DNA of 64,000 nucleotides, taken from Brucella haematophila. Lineage in GTDB: Bacteria > Pseudomonadota > Alphaproteobacteria > Rhizobiales > Rhizobiaceae. The notes under the pieces are model-generated. The model was not told where the DNA came from, ran no database searches, and was given only the letters and a program-made list of their open reading frames with translations. A program made the translations under genes and the position numbers. Positions 34,944 to 44,148 of the stretch are shown in pieces. Location: positions 62,001 to 126,000 of the forward strand of contig NZ_VCPE01000009.1 in assembly GCF_005938105.1 (NCBI RefSeq), written 5' to 3'. Numbering within the stretch: position 1 is the first letter of the stretch; each line of letters opens with the position of its first letter.

Positions 34944-35726
34944 ATGAGCGTGTCCAGCAAGAGTGAAACCAAGAAGTCCGGCGGCCTAGGCGAAACCATC
35001 AGCGTTATCGTGCAGGCGCTGCTGCTGGCGCTGGTCATTCGCACCATTCTTTTCCAGCCATTCAGCATTCCTTCGGGCTCGATGCGCCCGACCTTGCTGG
35101 AAGGCGATTATCTGTTCGTGTCGAAATATGCCTATGGCTATTCGCGTTTTTCGCTGCCTTTCGGTCTCGACCTGTTTTCGGGCCGTATCTGGAGCGCGGA
35201 ACCGAAGCGCGGCGATGTGGTGGTTTTCAAGCTGCCGAGCGACACGTCCGTTGATTACATCAAGCGGGTGATCGGCCTGCCGGGCGACCGTGTACAGATG
35301 CGCGGCGGCGTGCTCTATATCAACGATCAGGCGGTCAAGCGCGATCGCATCGGCACCATCGACAATCCCGATGTGACGGAAGAAAACCGTCCGGTCGAGG
35401 TTTATCGCGAGACGTTGCCGGATGGCGTGACCTATGACACGCTTGATCTGGCGCCCAATTCCATCGGCGATGATACCCGCGTCTTCGAAGTGCCCGCCGG
35501 TCATTACTTCATGATGGGCGACAATCGCGACAACTCGCTCGATAGCCGTTTTGGCGTTGGCTATGTGCCTTTCGAAAATCTTGTCGGTCGTGCCAACATC
35601 ATTTTCTTCTCGATTGCGGACAAAGCCAGCCCGCTCGAAATCTGGAAATGGCCGACCGATGTGCGTTTCAGCCGTCTGTTCACTTCTGTGAATGCTGCGC
35701 CGCACACTGCCGTCACCGGAAACTGA
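34944..35726 (+). CDS. lepB: Signal peptidase I
   Basis: 260 aa from ATG 34944 with GGAGAG upstream; an upstream GTG at 34905 lies in repeat DNA. One transmembrane helix (about residues 17-38) is followed by FSIPSGSMRPTLLEGD with nucleophile S46 and DYIKRVIGLPGD with general-base K107. FMMGDNRDNSLDSR is box E. It removes signal peptides from secreted preproteins at the inner-membrane surface. rnc begins 1 nt after its stop. Confidence 0.97.
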   Translation: MSVSSKSETKKSGGLGETISVIVQALLLALVIRTILFQPFSIPSGSMRPTLLEGDYLFVSKYAYGYSRFSLPFGLDLFSGRIWSAEPKRGDVVVFKLPSDTSVDYIKRVIGLPGDRVQMRGGVLYINDQAVKRDRIGTIDNPDVTEENRPVEVYRETLPDGVTYDTLDLAPNSIGDDTRVFEVPAGHYFMMGDNRDNSLDSRFGVGYVPFENLVGRANIIFFSIADKASPLEIWKWPTDVRFSRLFTSVNAAPHTAVTGN

Positions 35727-35727
35727 G

Positions 35728-36432
35728 ATGGTATCCGCAGGCCAGGCAGCATCAATTCTCGAGGAGCGCACCGGACACCGTTTTCTGAATTTGAAACGGC
35801 TGGAACGTGCGCTCACGCATTCAAGTGTGCAGGCCCCTTCGCGGGCGAATTATGAGCGGCTGGAGTTTCTCGGCGACCGTGTGCTTGGTCTCGCTGTCGC
35901 AGAAATGCTGTTTGAAGCATTTCCCGAGGCTTCCGAAGGCGAATTGTCGGTGCGTCTTAATGCGCTGGTCAATGCCGAAACCTGCGCGGCCATTGCCGAC
36001 GAAATCGGTCTCGCCAACTTCATTCATACCGGCTCCGACATCAAATCGCTGAACGACAAGCGCCTCATGAATGTGCGCGCCGATGTCGTGGAAGCGTTGA
36101 TCGCCACGATCTATCTCGACGGTGGCCTTGAAGCGGCCCGCTCGTTCATCAAGCGTTACTGGAAGAAAAGGTCGCTTGAAACCGGCGCAGGACGCCGCGA
36201 TGCCAAGACAGAGCTGCAGGAATGGGCACATCAGCAGGGCAATGTGCACCCGTCCTATTCCGTGTTAAGCCGCAGCGGCCCGGACCATGACCCGCTCTTC
36301 GTGGTCGAAGTTCAGGTACAGGGTTTCGCGCCGGAAAATGGCGAAGGACGCTCAAAGCGCATCGCCGAACAGAGCGCCGCAGAAGCCATGCTCTACCGCG
36401 AAGGCGTGTGGAAGCGCGACGAAACTGTATGA
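35728..36432 (+). CDS. rnc: Ribonuclease III
   Basis: 234 aa from ATG 35728; an in-frame ATG inside lepB (35692) is rejected because it would overlap lepB by 35 nt. The nuclease domain carries YERLEFLGDRVLGLAVAEML with metal-binding acids, RADVVEALIATIYLDGG the rest of the site, and the C-terminal dsRBD has KTELQEWAHQ and KRIAEQSAAEAML. It processes rRNA and double-stranded RNA. Tight linkage to lepB upstream and era downstream is universal in proteobacteria. Confidence 0.97.
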   Translation: MVSAGQAASILEERTGHRFLNLKRLERALTHSSVQAPSRANYERLEFLGDRVLGLAVAEMLFEAFPEASEGELSVRLNALVNAETCAAIADEIGLANFIHTGSDIKSLNDKRLMNVRADVVEALIATIYLDGGLEAARSFIKRYWKKRSLETGAGRRDAKTELQEWAHQQGNVHPSYSVLSRSGPDHDPLFVVEVQVQGFAPENGEGRSKRIAEQSAAEAMLYREGVWKRDETV

Positions 36433-36581
36433 CGCAAGAACTCACGTTTTTTCAATCGAGATCGGTTATAATCGATCAATTGCGACAAATTTCGTTGTAA
36501 TGACGACGCTGTCGCACCGGGGGGAATGGGCGTGCCAAGGGGACCACGCTCTATACAAAATATCGTCTGGAAGGATGGACA

Positions 36582-37517
36582 ATGAATAATCGGACGACAC
36601 CGACAGAAAGCGAAACGGAAACCGGGCAGACCCGCTCGGGCTTCGTTGCGTTGATCGGCGCGCCAAATGCGGGGAAATCCACACTGGTTAACCAGCTCGT
36701 GGGCACGAAAGTATCGATTGTCACGCACAAGGTGCAGACGACGCGCGCGCTCGTGCGCGGCATTTTCATCGAGGGTCCGGCGCAGATCGTTCTGATCGAC
36801 ACCCCCGGTATTTTCCGCCCGAAGCGCAGGCTCGACCGCGCCATGGTCACCACGGCCTGGGGCGGCGCTAAGGATGCGGATATCATTCTGGTTCTGCTGG
36901 ATGCGCAGGGCGGTCTCAACGAGAACGCCGAAGCGCTGCTGGAAAGCATGAAGAATGTGCGTCAGAAGAAGGTGCTGGTGCTGAACAAGGTCGACCGCGT
37001 CGATCCGCCGGTGCTGCTGACACTGGCCCAGAAGGCCAATGAACTCGTGACCTTCGACCAGACATTCATGATCTCGGCGCTCAACGGTTCGGGCTGCAAG
37101 GATCTGGCGAAGTATCTGGCTGAAAACGTGCCGAACGGTCCGTGGTATTATCCGGAAGACCAGATTTCCGACATGCCGATGCGCCAGCTCGCAGCCGAAA
37201 TCACCCGCGAGAAGCTTTATCTGCGCCTGCATGAAGAGCTGCCTTACGCATCGACGGTGGAAACGGAACGTTGGGAAGAGCGCAAGGACGGTTCGGTTCG
37301 CATAGAACAGGTCATCTATGTCGAGCGCGAAAGCCAGAAGAAGATCGTTCTCGGCCACAAGGGCGAGACGGTGAAGGCTATCGGCCAGTCGGCGCGCAAG
37401 GAAATCTCGGAAATTCTTGAACAGACGGTTCATCTGTTCCTGTTCGTGAAAGTGCGCGAAAACTGGGGCAACGATCCCGAGCGCTATCGCGAAATGGGAC
37501 TTGATTTTCCCACCTAG
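36582..37517 (+). CDS. era: GTPase Era
   Basis: 311 aa. GTPase motifs are GAPNAGKS (P-loop, about 26-33), DTPGIF (switch II) and NKVD. The C-terminal KH domain has ILGHKGETVKAIG-type sequence (VLGHKGETVKAIGQSARKEI), which binds the 3' end of 16S rRNA during 30S assembly. The 149-nt gap after rnc is larger than elsewhere in the string and may contain an extra promoter. recO begins 18 nt later. Confidence 0.97.
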   Translation: MNNRTTPTESETETGQTRSGFVALIGAPNAGKSTLVNQLVGTKVSIVTHKVQTTRALVRGIFIEGPAQIVLIDTPGIFRPKRRLDRAMVTTAWGGAKDADIILVLLDAQGGLNENAEALLESMKNVRQKKVLVLNKVDRVDPPVLLTLAQKANELVTFDQTFMISALNGSGCKDLAKYLAENVPNGPWYYPEDQISDMPMRQLAAEITREKLYLRLHEELPYASTVETERWEERKDGSVRIEQVIYVERESQKKIVLGHKGETVKAIGQSARKEISEILEQTVHLFLFVKVRENWGNDPERYREMGLDFPT

Positions 37518-37535
37518 CAGTCAAAACTGACGTCT

Positions 37536-38267
37536 ATGGAATGGCATGATGAAGGCATAATTCTCGGCACACGTCGTCATGGTGAAACCAGCGCCATTGT
37601 CGAAGTGATGACCCGTGAACATGGCCGACATCTGGGTATGGTGCGCGGCGGGCGATCCCGCCGCATGCAGCCGTTGCTCCAGCCCGGCAACCATGTCGAT
37701 ATCGGCTGGTGGGCGCGGCTGGACGAGCATATGGGCAGTTTCACCATCGAGCCGCTGGGCTTTGCCGCAGCACGGCTCATTGAAACGCCGGTCGCGCTTT
37801 ACGGTATCCAGCTTGCGGCCTCGCATTTGCGGCTATTGCCGGAACGCGATGCGCATCGCGGCCTTTATGAAACGCTGCGGCTTATCATAGAACATTTTGA
37901 CGATCCGCTCGCATCCGGCGAATTGCTGCTGCGGTTCGAAGTCATGATGCTGGAAGAGCTGGGCTTCGGTCTCGATCTCAAGGAATGTGCCGCGACAGGC
38001 CGCCGCGAAGAGCTGATCTATGTTTCGCCAAAATCCGGGCGGGCCGTCTGCCGTGAGGCAGGCGCACCATGGGCCGACAAGCTTCTGGCCTTGCCTGCTT
38101 TCGTCAACGACACGGCCGTGCGTGCGTCGTCTTATGAGGACATCGACCATGCGTTCAAGATGACGGGCTATTTCTTCCTGCGCCATGTCTGGGAACCACG
38201 CGCGCAGACGCCGCCCGATTCTCGTGGCGGCTTTTTGAACGCGCTCAAACGCGGACAGGCAGGCTGA
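37536..38267 (+). CDS. recO: DNA repair protein RecO
   Basis: 243 aa. An N-terminal OB fold ([20 protein letters not shown]) is followed by the RecO helical domain ([20 protein letters not shown]) and [11 protein letters not shown], where many RecO proteins have a zinc-binding site, here reduced. It loads RecA in the RecFOR recombination pathway. The last 23 nt overlap the 3' end of the convergent tyrosine-phosphatase gene. Confidence 0.94.
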   Translation: MEWHDEGIILGTRRHGETSAIVEVMTREHGRHLGMVRGGRSRRMQPLLQPGNHVDIGWWARLDEHMGSFTIEPLGFAAARLIETPVALYGIQLAASHLRLLPERDAHRGLYETLRLIIEHFDDPLASGELLLRFEVMMLEELGFGLDLKECAATGRREELIYVSPKSGRAVCREAGAPWADKLLALPAFVNDTAVRASSYEDIDHAFKMTGYFFLRHVWEPRAQTPPDSRGGFLNALKRGQAG

Positions 38268-38754
38268 AAACCTCGCCTTCAAACGCTTCTGCACCACGAC
38301 CGATCAATTTGATCGCAGCAGCCATCCGGCCATTACGTCCCAGAATCTCATCTGCAATCTCGATCAGGCGGATATTCGGCGTGGCGGAAGGCGACCGCTT
38401 CCGCAATTCGTTTGCCAGCCCTGCTTCGTCGCTTTGCGGATTGAGCGCTATGGCCGCGATATAGGCGGCTGCGGTTGAACGGGAAATGCCCGCATAGCAA
38501 TGGATGAGCAGTGGTGCGTCCTGTTGCCAGCCGCGCACAAAATCGAGCAAGGCTCGCACGTGGTCTGCATCGGGCGCGACCATGCCTTCACGCGGTTCGA
38601 CGATGTCGTTGAATGTCTGCACCAGACGCTGCGTGGTGCAGCTGTCAGGCAGGGCGGGAACTTCACCGCTGGTCAGTGTCACCACATGGCTTGGCCTGTG
38701 GCGCTCAAACTGTGCAGCCAGCTGGGAGAGGGGGCTGACGACGATCAGTGTCAC
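38245..38754 (-). CDS. Tyrosine/dual-specificity phosphatase-like protein
   Basis: 169 aa. The phosphatase loop is HCYAGISRS (C-x5-R) with a preceding [14 protein letters not shown] strand; AAYIAAIAL forms the following helix. Cytoplasmic, with no signal peptide. The substrate is unknown. The gene shares 4 nt (ATGA) with the HD-domain gene downstream and ends inside recO (convergent overlap). The unit ygfZ-HD-phosphatase reads as one operon only in part: ygfZ and the HD gene precede on the same strand after the phosphatase start. Confidence 0.85.
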   Translation of the reverse strand: MTLIVVSPLSQLAAQFERHRPSHVVTLTSGEVPALPDSCTTQRLVQTFNDIVEPREGMVAPDADHVRALLDFVRGWQQDAPLLIHCYAGISRSTAAAYIAAIALNPQSDEAGLANELRKRSPSATPNIRLIEIADEILGRNGRMAAAIKLIGRGAEAFEGEVFSLPVRV

Positions 38755-39374
38755 GAGGCGCTCTTGCGTTTTTCTTCCAGCAAAGCAAAGCGCGCCAGAA
38801 AGTCACTTTGTACGCTTTGCGTCGGGCGCGGGGTCAAATCCAGTTCGGCGGGATCGAAATCGCGCGGACGGCCAAAATATTTGATGGCTTCGCCTTCGCT
38901 GAAACCGGCCAGCCGCGTGGCCTCAAAATAGGCCGCGATCTGGTCAGCGCGTTTTACGAGTGGTTTGAGCTTTGCCGACAATGTTGCCGGTAGGGAAAAG
39001 CGGTGGTGAATAGCGGTTTGCAGCCGTGTTTCGATCAGCTTGTAATTGCCGCCCATCACAGCCTTGAACGGCGAGATCATGTCGCCGATCACATATTCAG
39101 GCGCGTCATGCAGCAACGTCAGGATTTGCCATTCGGCGCTTGCATCCGGCTGAAGGCGGTTGAAAATCTCTTCCACCAGCAGCGAATGCTGGGCAACGGA
39201 AAAAGCATGCTCGCCAATGGTCTGGCCGTTCCAACGCGCCACGCGGGCAAGGCCATGCGCGATATCCTCAATCTCCACATCAAGCGGCGAGGGGTCGAGC
39301 AGGTCCAGCCTGCGACCCGACAACATGCGTTGCCAGGCACGAGCCTTGCCGGATGATTTATCCGCAGCCGCCAT
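38751..39374 (-). CDS. HD-domain phosphohydrolase (YfbR-like nucleotidase)
   Basis: 207 aa. Metal ligands are seen in TIGEHAFSVAQHSLLVEEI, LLHDAPEYVIGDMISPFK and VKRADQIAAYFEATRL, the spacing of YfbR-type deoxyribonucleoside 5'-monophosphatases. The start overlaps the ygfZ stop (TGATG) and its stop overlaps the phosphatase start, so it lies in the middle of a three-gene minus-strand operon. Nucleotide substrate is inferred from the family. Confidence 0.88.
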   Translation of the reverse strand: MAAADKSSGKARAWQRMLSGRRLDLLDPSPLDVEIEDIAHGLARVARWNGQTIGEHAFSVAQHSLLVEEIFNRLQPDASAEWQILTLLHDAPEYVIGDMISPFKAVMGGNYKLIETRLQTAIHHRFSLPATLSAKLKPLVKRADQIAAYFEATRLAGFSEGEAIKYFGRPRDFDPAELDLTPRPTQSVQSDFLARFALLEEKRKSAS

Positions 39375-40237
39375 CAGGCGTTGCCTGCTTCGGCTTCAGG
39401 GAAACCAAACCGGACATGCGGCGGGAGGCTCAGCTCAAGCGGTGTTTCGCCAGCGAGAAGGGGCGTACCTGCATCCATCGCATCCTTGACGCGGTCGATG
39501 CGTACAAGCGCGATACCGATGCCGTTCGCAGAACTGCCAAGATTGCCGACCTCGCGTCCGTCTGCCGTGATGGGTGTGCCGAGCGTCGGCAGATTGCCTT
39601 CCGCTCTGGCGACCAGAACACGGCGTCGCGGCGTGCCGCGATGCTGCATGCGGGAGACGACTTCCTGCCCGATGAAGCAACCCTTCGGGAAGGTGACGCC
39701 GCCGATCTGGTCGAAATTGACGTCATGCGGAAACACATCGCTATAGGCAAAATCGGCTTCGCCTTCCGCGATGCCATATTCGGCACGCAGCTTCGTCCAA
39801 GCCGATGCATCGGCATTTTCACCGGCCTGACCATAGGTGCGGATCACGTTCAACTCAGCTGGAAAACGGGAATCGAGCTTTGTTGAATCATCTTGTGAAG
39901 GAGCGGAATCAGTTTGCCAGGAAACGCTGACAAGTGATTCCGGCAATTGTGTAATTTCCGCTTTGGCGCGCAGCCGGTAAAGCGTGATGCGTTTGCAAAA
40001 ATCAGCTGCAATGCTTGCGGGCATGTCGAAGCGCAGGCCGTTTTCGATACGCGAAACAAGGAAGTCGAACAGGATTTTTCCCTGAGGCGTCAGCAGCGCA
40101 CCCGGCTTGGCTTCATCTGCGCCGAGCTTGTCGAGATTGGTCGTGATCACCGCCTGCAAAAACTTTTCCGCGTCTTCGCCAGTGATGTGGACCAGTGCTC
40201 TGTTGGAAAGATTTACCGTTTCGGCTGCCGTTGTCAT
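39374..40237 (-). CDS. ygfZ: YgfZ/GcvT-family protein (folate-binding Fe-S maintenance factor)
   Basis: 287 aa from ATG 40237 with AAGGAAG upstream; a 44-residue extension in frame lacks a site and would run into the dihydroorotase promoter. The signature KGCFIGQEVVSRM (family motif K-G-C-[FY]-x-G-Q-E) is present. LTPQGKILFDFLV and PKGCF frame the folate-binding GcvT fold. YgfZ helps MiaB-type and other Fe-S enzymes, with the motif cysteine essential. It leads the operon with the HD and phosphatase genes. Confidence 0.93.
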   Translation of the reverse strand: MTTAAETVNLSNRALVHITGEDAEKFLQAVITTNLDKLGADEAKPGALLTPQGKILFDFLVSRIENGLRFDMPASIAADFCKRITLYRLRAKAEITQLPESLVSVSWQTDSAPSQDDSTKLDSRFPAELNVIRTYGQAGENADASAWTKLRAEYGIAEGEADFAYSDVFPHDVNFDQIGGVTFPKGCFIGQEVVSRMQHRGTPRRRVLVARAEGNLPTLGTPITADGREVGNLGSSANGIGIALVRIDRVKDAMDAGTPLLAGETPLELSLPPHVRFGFPEAEAGNA

Positions 40238-40322
40238 CGCTTCTTCCTTGCGTTTCGCGCCTTCGTTACGTAATCCCCATTGGAAAGGCTCGCAAGTCCC
40301 ATCCCAATCCAAGGAGACCATA

Positions 40323-41657
40323 ATGGCCGAGACGTTCGACACGATTCTGAAAGGCGCAACCATCGTCAATCATGACGGCACCGGGCAGCGCGATATCGGT
40401 ATCCGCAACGGGCGCATCGCTGCTATCGGCTCTCTGGGGCAGGCTTCGGCGGGCGAAGTGATCGACTGCACCGGCCTGCATATCCTGCCGGGCGTTGTGG
40501 ACAGTCAGGTTCATTTCCGCGAACCGGGCCTTGAGCATAAGGAAGATCTGGAAACAGGTTCCCGCGCTGCCGTGCTGGGCGGCGTGACGTCAGTCTTCGA
40601 AATGCCGAACACCAAGCCGCTGACGACGACTGTCGAAACGCTGGAAGACAAGATCCGTCGCGGTCGTCATCGCATGCATTGCGATTTCGCCTTCTGGGTC
40701 GGCGGCACGCGTGACAATGCGAAAGACGTTGGCGAGTTGGAACGCCTTCCGGGCGCCGCTGGTATCAAGGTGTTCATGGGCTCCTCGACCGGTGATCTGC
40801 TGGTTGAAGATGATGATGGCGTTCGCTCCATTCTGAAGAACACGCGCCGCCGCGCTGCCTTCCATTCGGAAGACGAATTCCGCCTCAAGCAGCGTGAAGG
40901 TTTGCGCGTGCAGGGCGATCCGTCCAGCCACCCGGTCTGGCGCGACGAGGTTGCCGCACTGCAATGTACGGAACGTCTGGTGCGCATTGCACATGAAACC
41001 GGCGCGCGCATTCATGTGCTGCACATCTCTACGGCTGAAGAAATCGACTTTCTGCAAGCGCACAAGGACGTTGCGACCTGCGAAGCGACGCCGCATCACC
41101 TGACGCTTTCCGCCGACGACTACAAGACGCTGGGCAATCTCATCCAGATGAACCCGCCAGTGCGTGACAAGCGCCACCGCGACGGTGTCTGGAAGGGTAT
41201 CGATCAGGGCATCGTCGATGTGCTCGGCTCCGATCATGCGCCACATACGTTGGAAGAAAAGCAGAAGCCTTACCCGGCTTCGCCATCCGGTATGACTGGC
41301 GTGCAGACACTGGTACCGATCATGCTCGACCATGTGAATGCAGGTAAACTGTCGCTGGAGCGTTTCGTCGATCTGTCGAGCCACGGTCCGAACCGCATTT
41401 TCGGCATGTCGCGCAAGGGGCGCATCGCTGTCGGCTACGATGCCGATCTGACCATTGTGGACATGAAGCGCCGCGAAACCATCACGCATGAACAGGCTGG
41501 CTCGAAGGCCGGCTGGACACCTTACCATGGCAAGACTGTCACCGGCTGGCCGATCGGGACGATCGTTCGCGGTATCAAGGTGATGTGGGACGCCGAAATC
41601 GTGAACCCGCATCAGGGTGAGCCGGTCGAATTCATCGAGGCTCTGCCGCGCGGATAA
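40323..41657 (+). CDS. pyrC: Dihydroorotase-like amidohydrolase with altered HxH motif
   Basis: 444 aa from ATG 40323 with CCAAGGAG upstream. It resembles class I dihydroorotase: GVVDSQVHFREPGLEHKEDL, GIKVFMGSSTG, ATPHHLTL and GSDHAPHTLEEK are all recognisable. The metal motif usually reads D-x-H-x-H-x-R; here it is D-S-Q62-V-H64-F-R, so the first metal His is Gln. This Gln may be standard in a Rhizobiales subfamily, or the protein may act as another cyclic amidohydrolase. It is divergent from ygfZ and far from pyrE. Confidence 0.85.
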   Translation: MAETFDTILKGATIVNHDGTGQRDIGIRNGRIAAIGSLGQASAGEVIDCTGLHILPGVVDSQVHFREPGLEHKEDLETGSRAAVLGGVTSVFEMPNTKPLTTTVETLEDKIRRGRHRMHCDFAFWVGGTRDNAKDVGELERLPGAAGIKVFMGSSTGDLLVEDDDGVRSILKNTRRRAAFHSEDEFRLKQREGLRVQGDPSSHPVWRDEVAALQCTERLVRIAHETGARIHVLHISTAEEIDFLQAHKDVATCEATPHHLTLSADDYKTLGNLIQMNPPVRDKRHRDGVWKGIDQGIVDVLGSDHAPHTLEEKQKPYPASPSGMTGVQTLVPIMLDHVNAGKLSLERFVDLSSHGPNRIFGMSRKGRIAVGYDADLTIVDMKRRETITHEQAGSKAGWTPYHGKTVTGWPIGTIVRGIKVMWDAEIVNPHQGEPVEFIEALPRG

Positions 41658-41664
41658 AGGTTTT

Positions 41665-41690
41665 TCACGCCATTCCTGCGAATGGCGTGA
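41665..41690 (+). terminator. Hairpin after the dihydroorotase gene
   Basis: TCACGCCATT and AATGGCGTGA form a perfect 10-bp stem with a 6-nt loop, 8 nt past the stop. The downstream T content is low, so termination strength is uncertain. Confidence 0.6.
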
Positions 41691-41778
41691 TCTGTCCTAT
41701 CTTTGTCCGGCATCTACCTTTCGATCCGGTTTGTAAGGCGTAAATTCTCTCCTATATTCACACTGTAGGAGAACAAAA

Positions 41779-42345
41779 ATGTCCGCTCAAGATACCGTTC
41801 TGCTTGTCGTCGATGCGCAGGAATCATTCCGGCACCAGCCTTACTATCGCGAGGCGGATGTGGCCGCGTATGTCGAACGCCAGCAAAAGCTGATTGATGG
41901 CGCAAAGCAGGCGGGCATTCCGGTTGTGCAGATTTTCCATACGGCGGATAGCGGCAACTTCGCTGAAGCGTCAGGCTATGTCCGCACGCTCGCACCGCTT
42001 TCCTTCACGCCAGACGCCGTATTTCGCAAGCGCCGTCACAGCGCGCTGGTCGGCACCGGTCTCGATGTCTGGCTGGTGGCAAACGGTATTCGCCATGTGA
42101 TTGTCTCCGGCATTCGCACGGAACAGTGCTGCGAAACCACCACACGTCAGGCGTCGGATCTCGGCTATGCGGTTGATTTCGTCGGCGAGGCGACCCTGAC
42201 CTTCCCGATGACAGACGCGACGGGTCGCGAATGGAGCGCTGCAGAAATTCGGGCGCGCACGGAACTTGTGCTGGCCAATCGTTTTGCCCGTATCGCCACG
42301 GTGGAAGAAGCACTGGCGGGCCAAGCAGAACGGAAGGCCGCATGA
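41779..42345 (+). CDS. Isochorismatase-fold cysteine hydrolase
   Basis: 188 aa. The catalytic triad is visible: D12 in VVDAQESF, K84 in VFRKRRHSA and C117 in GIRTEQCCETTTRQA. Members hydrolyse amide or ether substrates (nicotinamide, N-carbamoyl compounds, isochorismate). Its stop overlaps the start of a GlxA-like regulator (ATGA at 42342-42345), so enzyme and regulator are co-translated. That arrangement suggests the regulator senses this enzyme's substrate or product. Confidence 0.9.
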   Translation: MSAQDTVLLVVDAQESFRHQPYYREADVAAYVERQQKLIDGAKQAGIPVVQIFHTADSGNFAEASGYVRTLAPLSFTPDAVFRKRRHSALVGTGLDVWLVANGIRHVIVSGIRTEQCCETTTRQASDLGYAVDFVGEATLTFPMTDATGREWSAAEIRARTELVLANRFARIATVEEALAGQAERKAA

Positions 42346-43346
42346 CCCAACCGACAGACGGCAAGCAAATCATTCCCGTCTATGTCATCGTTCCGCCACG
42401 TCTGCTGTTGCTGGACGTGGCGGGGCCGCTTGAAGTGTTGCGCAAGGCAAATCTCGATCAGGACAAGGTCGAGTTTGCGGTGCATTATGTTGGGCCGCTT
42501 GGCACGGTTCACAGTTCCATCGGTCTGGCGGTGACGGGTGTTGAGCCATTGCCGGACGCGGTGCCGCAGGGATCGCTGGTGATTGTCTCCGGTTCCACGG
42601 ATGTGCCGCTTGGCGGGCCGGTCGCCAGCCGGGATGAAGACGCCGTCTTTGAGCATGAGATTATCAACTGGCTGAAGCGCGTCGTCTGCCCCGGTGTCCG
42701 GCTGGTCACGATCTGCTCCGGCGCCTTGCTGGCGGCGCGAGCGGGACTGCTCGACGGCTATGTGTGCACGACGCATCATCTGGCCATCGCAGAACTGGAA
42801 AAGTCTGCTCCCACCGCAAAAGTGCTGCAAAACCGGCTTTTCGTCGAAGATGGCGAACGGCTGACCAGTGCGGGTATTACCGCCGGGATAGACCTGATGC
42901 TGCAAATCGTGGCCGATATTATCGGTCACGCGGTCGCCTTGTCGGTGGCGCGCTATCTGGTTGTTTATCTGAGGCGCAGCGGCGGTGATCCGCAGCTTTC
43001 GCCCTGGCTGGAAGGGCGCAATCATATGAACCCCGTCGTGCATCGCGCGCAGGATGCCATTGCGGCAGACCCCGCCGGAGCGTGGCCTGTCGAAAAGCTG
43101 GCCGATGTCAGCGGGGCAAGCCCGCGCAATCTCTCGCGCTTGTTCAATGAACATGCAGGCATGAGCGTGACCGATTATGTCAACCGGCTGAAAGTCGGTC
43201 TGGCTCGCGAAATGCTGCTTAATTCGGGTCTCGATATCGAGAATGTGGCCGAAAGATCGGGCTTCGCCTCGGCGCGGCAGTTTCGCCGTGCCTGGCAGCG
43301 CATCTATGATCAGCCGCCAAGCCACGCGCGTGGGGCCGTTGGGTGA
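42342..43346 (+). CDS. GlxA-like AraC-family regulator with DJ-1/PfpI domain
   Basis: 334 aa from ATG 42342. The N-terminal DJ-1/PfpI-like domain runs to about residue 200 (VPPRLLLLDVAGPLEVLRKA, VTICSGALLAARAGLLDG) and is used as a sensor rather than a hydrolase. The C-terminal AraC domain has EKLADVSGASPRNLSRLFNE and ENVAERSGFASARQFRRAW. Relatives control arginine, betaine or nicotinamide-like metabolism. It overlaps the isochorismatase gene by 4 nt and abuts the convergent gene after it with no gap. Confidence 0.9.
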   Translation: MTQPTDGKQIIPVYVIVPPRLLLLDVAGPLEVLRKANLDQDKVEFAVHYVGPLGTVHSSIGLAVTGVEPLPDAVPQGSLVIVSGSTDVPLGGPVASRDEDAVFEHEIINWLKRVVCPGVRLVTICSGALLAARAGLLDGYVCTTHHLAIAELEKSAPTAKVLQNRLFVEDGERLTSAGITAGIDLMLQIVADIIGHAVALSVARYLVVYLRRSGGDPQLSPWLEGRNHMNPVVHRAQDAIAADPAGAWPVEKLADVSGASPRNLSRLFNEHAGMSVTDYVNRLKVGLAREMLLNSGLDIENVAERSGFASARQFRRAWQRIYDQPPSHARGAVG

Positions 43347-44078
43347 TTACTCTCCGGCGGTGAAAAAACGCCAGCTGCCATCGGGTGCAATGCCGATGCT
43401 GTAGAAAATATAACCGCCTGCCTTTTTCATATCCTCAAAGTCGCTGGCGGTGACGATCTGGAACAGTTCAACGGTCTGCGATGGCGTCAGCCTGTCGAGC
43501 GGCATGGCGTAGAAGTAGGGCCAGACATAGACCTCGTCATCTGTTCCGGCATTCATATGCACATAGCCTGTACCGAGCAGGTCGGCGATGATGGCGAGGA
43601 TTTCGCGGCCTTCCACATCGCCAGCGAGCGATTTCAGAAACTCGATGACATCTTCTTCATGGTCTTCGAGCGAAAGCTGCGTGCTGTTGTCGGCTTCGCC
43701 CAAAAGCGGGCGCAATTGCTCAATGTCGCCGGATTGTGCAGCAGCGAGCATTTTCTCGCGCATTTGCCGGACAGGCTGCGGCAGCTTGTCGAAATCGCGC
43801 AGCACCTCCGGCATCGGCTTGGAAGCGGGCGCAGGCGTGCCGGTCGGCGGATTTTGCGGCGTTGCAGATGGCACCCGATGCGGCAACGCATTGGGAAGCG
43901 GGATAGGCGACGACACCGGGTGTTCATGCGGTGCGGTGCGATAGGCCGGCAAGGTCAGGAATTCGGAGCGATCCACAAGCGCCAATTGGTCCGCTGCCGC
44001 AAAGGCGGGCAGCGAGGCGAGCATCATGCCCGCGACGAGCGCGAGCGGTCGGACGGAATTCCAGATTGCAGGATGCAT
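43347..44078 (-). CDS. Secreted hypothetical protein with Pro-rich linker
   Basis: 243 aa from ATG 44078. A signal peptide covers about residues 1-28 (LALVAGMMLASLPAFAA). A Pro/Thr-rich linker (about 55-95) precedes a globular domain with RQMREKMLAAAQSGDIEQLR, LADLLGTGYVHMNAGTDDEV-like strands and a C-terminal IFYSIGIAPDGSWRFFTAGE. It looks like a conserved Rhizobiales periplasmic protein; I do not recognise the family. It abuts the convergent regulator with zero spacing. Confidence 0.65.
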   Translation of the reverse strand: MHPAIWNSVRPLALVAGMMLASLPAFAAADQLALVDRSEFLTLPAYRTAPHEHPVSSPIPLPNALPHRVPSATPQNPPTGTPAPASKPMPEVLRDFDKLPQPVRQMREKMLAAAQSGDIEQLRPLLGEADNSTQLSLEDHEEDVIEFLKSLAGDVEGREILAIIADLLGTGYVHMNAGTDDEVYVWPYFYAMPLDRLTPSQTVELFQIVTASDFEDMKKAGGYIFYSIGIAPDGSWRFFTAGE

Positions 44079-44148
44079 CGGTGTTGTCGGAGGACGACTG
44101 GTGGGAACGGCCGGTTCTTGCCCCGCGACCGGCGACGTTATGGTTCGG

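Noticed and set aside
35692-35727. N-terminal extension of rnc inside lepB
   Set aside because: It would overlap lepB coding by 35 nt and has no ribosome site; the ATG at 35728 directly follows the lepB stop.
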